From Eubacteriales bacterium (GTDB lineage Bacteria; Bacillota; Clostridia; Saccharofermentanales; UBA5734), in the NCBI GenBank assembly GCA_028685755.1, contig JAQUDJ010000006.1, positions 1 through 64,000 on the forward strand: 64,000 nt of DNA. Direction: 5' to 3'. The translations under genes and the position numbers were made by a program. This document shows, piece after piece, positions 1 to 9,534 of the stretch (within the stretch, counting starts at the first letter, position 1; each line of letters opens with the position of its first letter). A model generated the notes under the pieces. It was not told where the DNA came from. It did no database searches and saw only the letters and a list, made by a program, of their open reading frames with translations.

Positions 1-950
1 CCCTTTTTAACTGCATCGTTTAGCATCGCTAAAGCAGCGGTTGTTCCCCAGGCGCCGACAGTTTCGAGGCCAAATTCTTCGAGAATGCGGGCGATCGAGT
101 CGCCAACGACAGGTGTCGGGGCGAGCGAGAGATCGATAATGCCAAATGGCACATCGAGGCGTTTGGATGCTTCGCGCGCGACGAGTTGCCCAACGCGAGT
201 GATTTTGAAGGCTGATTTTTTGATCGTTTCAGCCACGTGTTCGAGGTCCATGCCGCGAGCTGATTCGAGGGCGGTTTTGACGACACCTGGGCCACTGACT
301 CCAACATTGATGACGGCTTCAGGTTCACCCGGGCCGTGGAAGGCACCGGCCATGAACGGGTTGTCCTCCGGTGCATTAGCAAAAACGACGAGCTTGGCAC
401 AGCCAAAAGCGTCGCGATCGGCAGTCAGTTCTGCGGTTTGTTTGATAACCTCTCCCATCATCCGCACGGCGTCCATATTAATGCCAGAGCGTGAGGTCGC
501 GAGGTTGACTGAGGAACAGACCAGTTCAGTTGTCGAAAGCGCTTCGGGAATCGAACGTATGAGGTTCAGATCGGCTTCGGTAAAACCCTTGTGGACGAGC
601 GCGGAGTAACCGCCAATAAAGTTAATGCCAATTTCGCGGGCTGCGCGATCGAGGGCGCGGGCGAAAATAACGTAATCCGTCGTGTCGGTAGGTGCGCCGA
701 TCATTGCGATTGGCGTGACAGATACGCGCTTGTTGATGATCGGGATCCCAAATTCACGGCTGATATCTTCGCCAGTTTTGACGAGATTTTCGGCCTTGCG
801 GCAGATCTTGTCGTAGATGCGCTGGCTAGTGATTTCTGCGGACGCTGTGGCGCAATCAAAAAGTGAAATGCCCATTGTAATTGTGCGCACATCGAGGTGC
901 TGCTCACGGAACATGCTGAGGGTTTCGAGGACTTCAAAATCATTAAACAT
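1..950 (-). CDS. PFL family / DUF711 (UPF0210) protein, 3' end runs off the window
   Basis: Minus-strand frame starting with ATG at 950 reads [34 protein letters not shown]... continuous to position 1; resembles the UPF0210 family. The ORF track lacks it because it has no stop inside the window. Confidence 0.85.
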   Translation of the reverse strand, partial: MFNDFEVLETLSMFREQHLDVRTITMGISLFDCATASAEITSQRIYDKICRKAENLVKTGEDISREFGIPIINKRVSVTPIAMIGAPTDTTDYVIFARALDRAAREIGINFIGGYSALVHKGFTEADLNLIRSIPEALSTTELVCSSVNLATSRSGINMDAVRMMGEVIKQTAELTADRDAFGCAKLVVFANAPEDNPFMAGAFHGPGEPEAVINVGVSGPGVVKTALESARGMDLEHVAETIKKSAFKITRVGQLVAREASKRLDVPFGIIDLSLAPTPVVGDSIARILEEFGLETVGAWGTTAALAMLNDAVKK

Positions 951-965
951 CTACTCTTCTTCCCC

Positions 966-1253
966 TTAGACCCGGTGCATCGCTTTGAAAATTCCGGCAT
1001 GTTGAACGCGGATGGCCAGACCCATATCGTTACCGAGTGTTTCCATTTTGTCGGCTAGTTCCTTGATATCGAGCTGCATCGATTGGATATCAACGAGCAT
1101 GATCATCGTGAAGACATCTTGCAAGATCGTTTGGGAAATATCGTTGATATTCACATTCAGGGCCGCCAATTCGGTGGCGACGCGGGCGATAATTCCAACG
1201 CAATCCTGACCGACAACGGTGATGATGGCTTTTTGATTGACTGTTTCTGGCAT
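966..1253 (-). CDS. ACT domain protein (UPF0237 family)
   Basis: MPETVNQKAIITVVGQDCVGIIARVATELAALNVNINDISQTI is a typical ACT domain; adjacent to the UPF0210 gene, a common pairing. Start chosen at MPETV. Confidence 0.85.
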   Translation of the reverse strand: MPETVNQKAIITVVGQDCVGIIARVATELAALNVNINDISQTILQDVFTMIMLVDIQSMQLDIKELADKMETLGNDMGLAIRVQHAGIFKAMHRV

Positions 1254-1330
1254 GGTATGTACCTCTTCCACACATTTTATCCCTTAATTTTAACCTTCTT
1301 CAGGCGCTGTGCAAAGCATTCCGTGTTTCA

Positions 1331-1369
1331 AAATAAAACATCGGCTGATTCCACAAATCTAACCGATGT
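1331..1369 (-). terminator. Candidate rho-independent terminator downstream of the MBL-fold gene
   Basis: Minus strand ACATCGG-N18-CCGATGT followed by TTTATTTTG. Confidence 0.5.
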
Positions 1370-1386
1370 CGTGCTAGTATTCTCAA

Positions 1387-2130
1387 TCAGATCGTATAAG
1401 TCAGTCCCGGTTCGGCCAGGTCGATAGTCGTTGGACTGTCACCGGCAGCTGTTCGAGCTTCGAGGATGGACTCGGCACGATTAAAGAATGGCAGCAGATG
1501 AATAAGCAGCATATTTTTGACGTCATTTTGTGCGGCGATCGTGCCACATTCGGCTGCGGTCATATGAACCATCACGGGGGTGCGCAGTTTTTCTTGTGAA
1601 CCCGCATCCAGTAGCGCGAGATCAGCTTGGCGGAGCAACGGTGTGAGATTTGCACAGGGAATTGTGTCAGAAGTGGTCGCAAAAACCCGTCCGTCCTTTT
1701 CGATCCGTAACGCGCACGTTTCAAACGGATGGATTGTTCCAAAGCAGTGTATTTGGGCGCCAAATAGGTCGAAGTGGTGATCGTCAGCGATCGGAATTAG
1801 TGTGAAGTTGCCTGGACTTTCGAGTGATGCGGCGAGCGGCTCTGGGGTTTTCGGGGCATAGACCGGAATATTTCCGATCGTTTGACCAGCCTTGCGCGAC
1901 AAGTCCATCGCGTATTTGAGCACACCGATGTCGCTGATATGATCGCTATGCAAGTGGGTCAATATAATTGCTTCAAGTTGGTCGAGGCGAATGTATTCGA
2001 GCATCCGGCTTAAGACGCCACTGCCACAATCAATCAGCAGATGGTGACCGTCGATTTCAAGGAGATAACCGGATGTGGCTAAGCCTGGACCAGGAAAGGC
2101 GCCAGAGGATCCGAGTATGGTCAGTTTCAT
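1387..2130 (-). CDS. MBL-fold metallohydrolase (RNase Z-like)
   Basis: THLHSDHISDIG metal-binding motif and N-terminal MKLTILGSSGAFPGPG. Confidence 0.85.
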   Translation of the reverse strand: MKLTILGSSGAFPGPGLATSGYLLEIDGHHLLIDCGSGVLSRMLEYIRLDQLEAIILTHLHSDHISDIGVLKYAMDLSRKAGQTIGNIPVYAPKTPEPLAASLESPGNFTLIPIADDHHFDLFGAQIHCFGTIHPFETCALRIEKDGRVFATTSDTIPCANLTPLLRQADLALLDAGSQEKLRTPVMVHMTAAECGTIAAQNDVKNMLLIHLLPFFNRAESILEARTAAGDSPTTIDLAEPGLTYTI

Positions 2131-2232
2131 TAGGTGACCTCCGAAGATGCGTTTAGTGATTCGGCTGGGGGCTTTAGTAGTGGATGCAAATGGTGTTGAG
2201 CTGCGGTTTGCGATTCCTTTGGGACGGGCGTT

Positions 2233-2931
2233 TCAGTTGACGTGCGAGTTGCTAGTGGCATCAGGTGGTCTGTTGGGCATTTGACGGTCTGTTGCTATGA
2301 GTCCTTTTGCCGTCAGAATATATTCCAATGGATAATCGTGATTTGTGCTTGGTACATGATCTAATATTTGCATGGGCAGAGCGACCCCCACCGTGATTGG
2401 GTGGTTGGTTTGTGAGCTGAGATAGTGGTCGTAATATCCTTTGCCCCAGCCGAGGCGATTGCCTTGGAGGTCAAAGGCTAATCCTGGCAACAAGATGACA
2501 TTAGGTGTGCAAAGCGTAGTTTGATTGGGGTCAGGTTCAACAACACCGAACCGCCCTTGGATGAACGCTGGTGGGTCATCTCGTTCGCTTCTGAGTGCAT
2601 AAAACGCAAGGTTATCTTGCCCTTCGTATGTGATCATTTTCGGGAATGCGAGTGTCCAGCCACGTTCAACCAAAGTGGCCCAGGCGCTGGCTAGATCGAC
2701 TTCTTGGCGCATAGCCCAATAAAGTGCGATCACGGGTTGGCCATCGGCTGTTTTTTGCAGGTTTGAGGTCCATTGTTGGAATAAATCTGAGCTCAGAAGG
2801 TGGTAAACAGTTTGTGACGATTGTTGCGAAACGTCTGTATCGGACAGGCTTTCGCGAGAGGCGATCAGCTGTTGACGCAAAGCTTGCTTTTGCCGGATGA
2901 CCGATTGTTCAGTTTCTAGCGGTTTTGGCAT
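2233..2931 (-). CDS. 5-formyltetrahydrofolate cyclo-ligase
   Basis: Contains LLPGLAFDLQGNRLGWGKGYYDHYL, the 5-FTHF cyclo-ligase signature. Confidence 0.9.
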   Translation of the reverse strand: MPKPLETEQSVIRQKQALRQQLIASRESLSDTDVSQQSSQTVYHLLSSDLFQQWTSNLQKTADGQPVIALYWAMRQEVDLASAWATLVERGWTLAFPKMITYEGQDNLAFYALRSERDDPPAFIQGRFGVVEPDPNQTTLCTPNVILLPGLAFDLQGNRLGWGKGYYDHYLSSQTNHPITVGVALPMQILDHVPSTNHDYPLEYILTAKGLIATDRQMPNRPPDATSNSHVN

Positions 2932-2932
2932 A

Positions 2933-4738
2933 TTAGTCTGGCTCCGGAAACATCATTGCATCGATATAGAGGTCACTAAATTGCGGGTTGCTCGAAAGTT
3001 CGAGGTAGTGGATTTTGCGTGCCACTTTGGCTGCTTTGGTGATTGACGGGGCATGGAGCAGGCACATTGCAGCGCCAGTGCCTGAGCTATTGCCGACATT
3101 GCGAACTTTGGTTTCGCACGGCGATGGCAAGAGACCAATGCGGATGGCTTGGGCAATATTGATATAGCTGCCAAATCCCCCCGCAAGATAAAGATGGTCG
3201 ACGTGCTCAATTTTGATCGCGGCGGCGCGTAATAGCACGTCTAAGCCAGCAGCCATCGCAGCCTTGGCATTTTGCAGTTCGCGGATGTCCTTTTGAGTGA
3301 GGTAGATGGAAGGTGATTGTGCAGCGGGCGACAATCGGAATGCGCGCATTCCTTCGTAGTGCGTTAGGCACTCGCGCAAGTCTGTGGATAGATGCGCTGC
3401 GTCAGCATCGTCGGCGAGTCGACCGGTTTCATCAATCACGGTGGCATCGAGGAGCGAGGCGATGACAGCGACGACGCCGGAGCCGCAAATCCCGTGCATC
3501 GTTGCTTCTGGCCCGCCGATAACGTGGATTTCGAGTTGGCCGTTGTGATAGCGGGCTTGGTCGACGGCCCCGGCCATTGCCGGCATGCCAAAGGTTATAT
3601 TGGCGCCTTCAAACGCCGGTCCAGCTGCGGTCGAACAAGCGACAATCCCAGCTTCACCGGCGAGGACAATTTCACCATTCGTCCCAATGTCGAGCAAAAT
3701 ACTGGTCGTACCGGTCTTTTTTGCGCGGTTGAGGCCGCAAGCTAAAATGCCGGCCGTGATGTCGGCACCGACATAGCTGGCAATCGATGGTAATAGAATC
3801 GCGAGACCTTGGGGGGCAATTTTTAGCCCAAGATCAGTTGCGGGAACCGTTTGACCGACTAAAGTTAATGGGATAAAAGGCGCGCGGGCGAGGCCTGTTG
3901 GATCCAACCCACCTAACAAATGCATCATGGTGGTATTACCAGCTAAGGTCAGTAATAGCGGCAGGTCAGAAACGTTAGCCGAGGTGATGACCGTAGCGAT
4001 CAGGCTGTTCAACCCCTCGACGATGACGGTTTGTAATTCAGCCAATTGTGCATTACCCTGCATCGCGTGTTCTATCCGGCTGATTACATCAGCACCAAAC
4101 ATTTTTTGCGGATTTAAGGCCGATGCTTCGGCGAGGCGTTTTCCGGATTCGAGGTCGTACAAATAGGCAGCTAATGTGGTCGTGCCGATATCGATCGCGC
4201 AACCGAGGGCTGTTGGGGCAGTGACGTCGACAAAGCGAATGACCTCTTTTGTATCGATGCGAAAGTCATATGTTAATGCCCCATCTTCAACCGCGAGTCG
4301 GTGATTGAAGTCATTTAAAATCGCATATGGTACGGTGAGACCTGTGGCGTCAAAAAAGCGGGTGTCATCGGGTCGCGGGTCACTGAGCGTGCCAGGCGCT
4401 AAAGCAATCAGACCGCGGCAGACAAGCGGTTCGAGGGCGATGTCTGGTAAAACGCTGTCAGTCGTGATTTTCGCCTTGGCGTGTTCCGGCAAATTAACCT
4501 TGAGTGCCTGATCGGTAGTCAAACCGCATCGCGCCCAAAGTTCAGGCTCAATTTGGGTCTGACAAGCTAGAACCGGGCCAAGCCCTTCTATTTCGATTTG
4601 ACACTTTTTGCATGATCCTTTGCCACCGCAGGGGGATGTGATATCCATCCGATGTTGACGAAAAAGCGATAAAAATGTTGTGCCTGACGCTACTTCGATG
4701 ATTTTGTCTGTTTTAACATGATGAATTTTGAGTAGCAT
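2933..4738 (-). CDS. ASKHA-domain protein with N-terminal 2Fe-2S ferredoxin domain (DUF4445 / RACo-like corrinoid activation protein)
   Basis: N-terminal CGGKGSCKKCQIEI...LACQT ferredoxin motif; ASKHA motifs GCAIDIGTTTLAAYLYDL, LLDIGTNGEI, YLAGGFGSYI. Confidence 0.85.
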   Translation of the reverse strand: MLLKIHHVKTDKIIEVASGTTFLSLFRQHRMDITSPCGGKGSCKKCQIEIEGLGPVLACQTQIEPELWARCGLTTDQALKVNLPEHAKAKITTDSVLPDIALEPLVCRGLIALAPGTLSDPRPDDTRFFDATGLTVPYAILNDFNHRLAVEDGALTYDFRIDTKEVIRFVDVTAPTALGCAIDIGTTTLAAYLYDLESGKRLAEASALNPQKMFGADVISRIEHAMQGNAQLAELQTVIVEGLNSLIATVITSANVSDLPLLLTLAGNTTMMHLLGGLDPTGLARAPFIPLTLVGQTVPATDLGLKIAPQGLAILLPSIASYVGADITAGILACGLNRAKKTGTTSILLDIGTNGEIVLAGEAGIVACSTAAGPAFEGANITFGMPAMAGAVDQARYHNGQLEIHVIGGPEATMHGICGSGVVAVIASLLDATVIDETGRLADDADAAHLSTDLRECLTHYEGMRAFRLSPAAQSPSIYLTQKDIRELQNAKAAMAAGLDVLLRAAAIKIEHVDHLYLAGGFGSYINIAQAIRIGLLPSPCETKVRNVGNSSGTGAAMCLLHAPSITKAAKVARKIHYLELSSNPQFSDLYIDAMMFPEPD

Positions 4739-4955
4739 ACTAACCGCCTTTGAGTGTGACTATATTTTATATGTTTACGGTAGCATGAGTTACAAAGCGG
4801 TTCAATGCAAATTTTTACTCGATTATGCAACTAATATATGGGGACTGGCGGCCCTTGAGAGGACAAGCTACAATATTTCTGAAAGACCGCAGTACACAGC
4901 CTTCATTTGATGCTTAAATGACAGGCTTACGATATTTTAAAAAGCGAGGCATTTT

Positions 4956-5471
4956 ATGCGCACGACAACAGTTCAAATTGTCATGGTTTCCCACGTTAAC
5001 GGTTCTAATCGCTTATTTGGTGGTCAACTGATGCAATGGATCGATGTGACTGCTGCAGTTGAAGCACGACGCCATGCGTTTAGCGATGTCACAACAGCAG
5101 CCGTTGATGCGCTCGAATTTCTAGCCCCGGTTTTTTTAAATGACTTGCTGGTGCTCCAAGCTGAAGTAACTTGGACGGGAAAGACTTCGATCGAAGTGCG
5201 CGTTGAAACGTTTCGTGAACATCTAAATGGCGAACGGGTACTCGTCAATCGAGCTTATTTCTTATTTGTGGCCGTTGATAACCATGGCAAACCGCGCGAG
5301 GTCGAGCCATTTGTCCCTCGTGGCCCGGTGCAATTGCGCGAATGGGATAACGCGATTACGCGCCGTGAACATCGCTTGAAAATGCGCGAAGAAATGAACG
5401 CTTTGGCGCAATTGAAGAATGAACAAGCTTTTGCCAAATTAAAGCAGAATCACGACGCTGACGAGTATTGA
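4956..5471 (+). CDS. Acyl-CoA thioesterase (hotdog fold)
   Basis: HVNGSNRLFGGQLMQWIDVTAAVEARRHA and V-N-A-YFLFVAVD pattern typical of BACH/YciA-type thioesterases. Confidence 0.85.
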   Translation: MRTTTVQIVMVSHVNGSNRLFGGQLMQWIDVTAAVEARRHAFSDVTTAAVDALEFLAPVFLNDLLVLQAEVTWTGKTSIEVRVETFREHLNGERVLVNRAYFLFVAVDNHGKPREVEPFVPRGPVQLREWDNAITRREHRLKMREEMNALAQLKNEQAFAKLKQNHDADEY

Positions 5472-5529
5472 ATTATGCGTATGCTGCCTTTTTGAGTAAT
5501 TTAGTGATTTAAGCAACATTGCGAACGGA

Positions 5530-6498
5530 TTACCATGTTTCTCCAGCATTGAGCATTTCGATTTGCGAAAAAGATAAGTTCATTCCGGCAGCTTCGACGG
5601 CATCGCGGAGTTGCTCATTTTTGCTAAAGCCAACGACTGGGAAAACTGGCATCGGTTGTTGCAAGAGCCAAGCGAGAACGAGTTGACTAATGCTATAGCC
5701 GGTTTCCTTGTGAAGTTGCTTTAACGCATCAGCGCGGTGCTTGTTGAGATCATTCTCATAGTAACGGCGCAATTTCTCGGTCATTGAACAGGTATTTTGT
5801 AAGTATTTGCTAAAATAGCCTTTGCCAAGTGACGAATACGGCATCACGGCCATATTTTCTTTTTTGAATAATTCCCAAGCTGGCCAGTCCATTGCAACTA
5901 CGGTTGGATCAATTGCCGCTCGATCGTTGTAGCGGACAAGGCTCCAGCGATTTTGAATGGCAAGCAAGGCTTTGTCTACTTGCTTTTTTTCGAGGGCAAT
6001 GGCTTCTGCGACACGGTCAGTTGACCAATTTGACAAGCCATAATAGCGAATTTTGCCTTGCTGGCGGAAGTCGCGGAGCATCCCGAGAAGGTCAGCAACT
6101 GGGATCGAAGGGTCGTCACGATGCAAATAATAGATGTCGATCGTGTCGCGGCCAAGAGTCTGCAGACTTAACTCAAGGTCAGCTGTCACGTCGTCGACGG
6201 TTAGGCGGCTGTTGGTTAAATCCTCAAAAGGTGGAAATCCGCCTTTGGTGCTAATCATCATCGAAGAACCCTGACTACTTTGTTTGAGCCAGCGGCCGAT
6301 AATTTGTTCCGCGCTGTTGGGGTCGCTCGTGCGCAATTTGCCATAACTGTTAGCCGTATCGAGTAAATTGCCATCGCAATCCGCGAAATGGTCAATGCGG
6401 CGCATGGCGTCAGCTTCGGTTTCCACAGAAAAGTTACCGGTACCCATGACTATCGATGAAATAAAAAGATCCGTATCGGGAATCATCCACTGGCGCAT
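5530..6498 (-). CDS. Aldo/keto reductase
   Basis: DTANSYG, DIYYLHRDDP, YYGLSNWS motifs. Confidence 0.9.
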   Translation of the reverse strand: MRQWMIPDTDLFISSIVMGTGNFSVETEADAMRRIDHFADCDGNLLDTANSYGKLRTSDPNSAEQIIGRWLKQSSQGSSMMISTKGGFPPFEDLTNSRLTVDDVTADLELSLQTLGRDTIDIYYLHRDDPSIPVADLLGMLRDFRQQGKIRYYGLSNWSTDRVAEAIALEKKQVDKALLAIQNRWSLVRYNDRAAIDPTVVAMDWPAWELFKKENMAVMPYSSLGKGYFSKYLQNTCSMTEKLRRYYENDLNKHRADALKQLHKETGYSISQLVLAWLLQQPMPVFPVVGFSKNEQLRDAVEAAGMNLSFSQIEMLNAGETW

Positions 6499-6562
6499 CG
6501 CACATATCCTTTGAATAATTTCTGGTTAACGCTATTATACCCGATCAACGGGTGCCTGACAC

Positions 6563-6594
6563 AAAAAAGGGACTGCAGGTTGTCCTGCAGTCCC
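6563..6594 (-). terminator. Rho-independent terminator of fba
   Basis: 11-bp perfect stem gggactgcagg/cctgcagtccc (6569-6579 / 6584-6594) followed on the minus strand by TTTTTT. Confidence 0.85.
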
Positions 6595-6620
6595 TGTCGG
6601 GGTTGGGCGAAGTGTGGGAA

Positions 6621-7556
6621 TTAGGCTTTGCCGTCGCAGCCGAGGACGTTGGTGATTTTGCGGGCAACCATGTCTTTGATCGCTGTACGAGCTGGGCTCA
6701 GGTACTGGCGAGGATCAAAGTGGCTCGGATTTTCAGCAAAATATTTGCGGATGGAGGCGGTCATGGCCAGACGCAAGTCTGAGTCAATGTTGATTTTGCA
6801 GACGGCGCTACGAGCGGCCTGACGGAGCATGTCTTCTGGGATACCGATGGCGTGGTCCATTTTACCGCCAAATTTGTTGATATCATCAACAAATTCCGGA
6901 ATAACGGAGCTAGCGCCATGGAGGACGATCGGGAAACCAGGCAGACGACGTTCGATTTCTTCGAGAATATCAAAGCGGAGCTGCGGTTTTGTGCCGGGTT
7001 TGAATTTGAAGGCGCCGTGGCTAGTGCCAATGGCAATCGCGAGGGAGTCACAGCCAGTGCGGGTGACAAAATCAACGACCTGGTCAGGATTGGTGTAGGA
7101 AGCGTCTTCAGCAGAAACGCTGACGTCGTCTTCGATACCGGCTAAGCGGCCGAGTTCAGCTTCAACCGTAACACCACGTGCGTGGGCATATTCAACAACC
7201 TTCTTGGTCAGTTCAACATTGCCTTCGTAGGAGTGATGGGAACCGTCGATCATGACAGAAGTAAATCCGCCGTCGATGCAATCTTTGCACAGTTCAAACG
7301 TGTCACCGTGGTCGAGGTGCAGGGCGATCGGCAGGTCGGTGACTGCGAGGGCAGCTTCGACGAGTTTGACGAGGTAGGTGTGATTAGCATATTTGCGGGC
7401 ACCAGCAGAAACCTGTAGGATCAGTGGGGCGTTGAGGCTCTTGGCTGCTTCGGTGATGCCCTGAATGATTTCCATGTTGTTGACGTTGAAAGCACCGATG
7501 GCGTAGCCACCTTCATAGGCTTTCTTGAACATTTCCGTTGTGTTAACGAGTGGCAT
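6621..7556 (-). CDS. fba: Class II fructose-1,6-bisphosphate aldolase
   Basis: MPLVNTTEMFKKAYEGGYAIGAFNVNNMEIIQGI, HLDHG, VLHGASSV motifs; start chosen at MPLVN. Confidence 0.93.
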   Translation of the reverse strand: MPLVNTTEMFKKAYEGGYAIGAFNVNNMEIIQGITEAAKSLNAPLILQVSAGARKYANHTYLVKLVEAALAVTDLPIALHLDHGDTFELCKDCIDGGFTSVMIDGSHHSYEGNVELTKKVVEYAHARGVTVEAELGRLAGIEDDVSVSAEDASYTNPDQVVDFVTRTGCDSLAIAIGTSHGAFKFKPGTKPQLRFDILEEIERRLPGFPIVLHGASSVIPEFVDDINKFGGKMDHAIGIPEDMLRQAARSAVCKINIDSDLRLAMTASIRKYFAENPSHFDPRQYLSPARTAIKDMVARKITNVLGCDGKA

Positions 7557-7866
7557 AGCGTTCTCCTTTTTCCTGTATGCGTTGGTCTGCTTTTGGATGT
7601 TCAGCAAGTATGAATCTGTGTGACACAGATGCTCTTAGATTTTAGAGTTTTTCAGCGTCAACGTCAATTCAATTGGTTGATTTTGACAGAAAAAGAGTGA
7701 AATTTTGTGTGAATTCGACGATTCGTGGTTTAGCACATAAAAACAGTAAATCTAACAGCGACATGGAACATTTTGGTTGCATCATATATTAATCAATTTG
7801 CATTTTGTAGTATTTTGTTTGATTTACTCCATTAAAAGCAATATAATTGACTTAGGTGGTGCAAAT

Positions 7867-8460
7867 ATGATAAAAACAACGAAAATGTTAACTGCCGAAC
7901 TTAAAGAATATGTTAATACTACGACTAAGATTCGTCAGCTTATAAAAAACAAAGAAGTTTTTCCCATTGTCAGAGGGCTTTTTGAGACAGATGCTCATAT
8001 ACCCGGGCATTATTTAGCTCCGATTATTTATGGGCCGTCCTACTTGTCTTTTGAGTTCGCACTAGCATTTTACGACCTCATTCCTGAAGCTGTTTATAGT
8101 TACACATCAGCAACCTTTGAAAAGCGCCGGTCGAAGCAATACAATACGCCTTTTGGTCGATTTACTTATCAGGATGTGGCGAGTGACGCCTATCCCGTTG
8201 GGATTGTGCGACATGTTGAAAATGGATACAGTTTTCAAATTGCTTCTCCGGAAAAAGCGCTATGTGACGAACTCTATATAAAGCCGCCACTTGGAAATCG
8301 CGCTGAGCTTGAGCAGCTTTTATATGAGGATTTGCGGATAGAGCCAGATGATTTCGCTCTATTAAATAGAAATGATCTCTTAGCTATATCCGCGCACTAC
8401 CACACGCGGAATCACAAATTGCTGCAAGTGTATGTCAAAAGGATGATAAAAAATGGATAA
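7867..8460 (+). CDS. AbiEi-family antitoxin (type IV toxin-antitoxin)
   Basis: LAPIIYGPSYLSFEFALAFYDLIPE and SPEKALCDELY resemble AbiEi antitoxins; coupled to an AbiEii gene by an 8-nt overlap. Confidence 0.8.
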   Translation: MIKTTKMLTAELKEYVNTTTKIRQLIKNKEVFPIVRGLFETDAHIPGHYLAPIIYGPSYLSFEFALAFYDLIPEAVYSYTSATFEKRRSKQYNTPFGRFTYQDVASDAYPVGIVRHVENGYSFQIASPEKALCDELYIKPPLGNRAELEQLLYEDLRIEPDDFALLNRNDLLAISAHYHTRNHKLLQVYVKRMIKNG

Positions 8461-9319
8461 GATTATTGAACAAATGCTTGAGCACTATCCTATTGAAACG
8501 CTTTTAGACCAAAAAAATAGCATTAAGGAAATTATCCAAGAAATTGTTCTATGTGGGCTTAGTCGAGCGAACTTTTTTAATCAAGCTGCTTTTTATGGCG
8601 GGACAGCACTAAGAATTTTTTATGGACTTGATAGATTTTCAGAAGATCTTGATTTTTCTTTAAAAGTATCTGCCCCTTCATTTTCATTAACGAAATATTT
8701 GCCAACTCTCGAAAAGGAGTTGCGCGCTTACGGTCTTCATTTCAAAGTAGAAACCAAGGAAAAATCCGTTGAGTCATCTATCCAATCGGCTTTTCTCAAA
8801 GGAAGCACAAAGGAACATCTACTGATGTTTTATGCGAATGAATTGTCTAAAGGTTCAGTTGGCCAAAATGAATTGATTAAAGTAAAATTTGAAGTGGACA
8901 CAAACCCACCGGAACACGCCACTTTTGAAACAAAATATAGATTGCTTCCCATACCTTATGAAGTCACACTTTATGATATGTCATCTCTTTTTGCCGGGAA
9001 GATTCACGCAGTCATTTGTAGAGGTTGGAAAAACAGAGTAAAGGGCAGAGATCTTTATGATTTTGTGTTCTATCTTACAAAAGGCACTGCAGTGAATCTC
9101 AATTATCTTGTTGCTCGATTAAGCCAAACCAACACGATTTCAGCGGAAGAAACGCTCACAATAGAAGATGTTAAGCAATTACTCTACACGAGATTTCAAA
9201 ATATTGATTACGATCAAGCAAAACAAGACGTTTCGCAGTTTATCAAAAATCCCGGGGCGCTTGATTTATGGGGTACATCTTTTTTTAGCACAATCACTGA
9301 GTCACTTAAGGCTATCTAA
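8453..9319 (+). CDS. AbiEii/AbiGii-family nucleotidyltransferase toxin
   Basis: FYGGTALRIFYGLDRFSEDLDFSLK nucleotidyltransferase motif and LFAGKIHAVICRGWKNRVKGRDLYDF. Confidence 0.9.
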   Translation: MDKIIEQMLEHYPIETLLDQKNSIKEIIQEIVLCGLSRANFFNQAAFYGGTALRIFYGLDRFSEDLDFSLKVSAPSFSLTKYLPTLEKELRAYGLHFKVETKEKSVESSIQSAFLKGSTKEHLLMFYANELSKGSVGQNELIKVKFEVDTNPPEHATFETKYRLLPIPYEVTLYDMSSLFAGKIHAVICRGWKNRVKGRDLYDFVFYLTKGTAVNLNYLVARLSQTNTISAEETLTIEDVKQLLYTRFQNIDYDQAKQDVSQFIKNPGALDLWGTSFFSTITESLKAI

Positions 9320-9385
9320 AGTCTTGGTTATTTCTTCAGATATACTTACGGAAATCCAGGGTTTGGAATTAAACGAGTACACATC

Positions 9386-9534
9386 TCAATTTTGATCGAC
9401 AAAATAGACCCGCGATCCGACTTGGGCAAGAACAAGGTCAAGCAGCGACCGATTCCCGATCCACCACCTGTGATCAAAACGGTACGGCCAGACATATCTG
9501 GACGTACCGTTGGTGTGATCAATTCACTCGTCAC
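9386..9534 (-). pseudogene. Truncated, frameshifted short-chain dehydrogenase (SDR) remnant
   Basis: GTG start overlapping the valS TGA; MSGRTVLITGGGSGIGR in one frame, then LLDLVLAQVGSRVYFVDQN* after a frameshift (typical SDR beta1-alpha1-beta2), then homology stops. Confidence 0.75.

Noticed and set aside
4739-4955. Intergenic region between the RACo-like gene and the thioesterase as a possible ncRNA
   Set aside because: AT-rich sequence without a convincing stem-loop or terminator; probably just divergent promoters.
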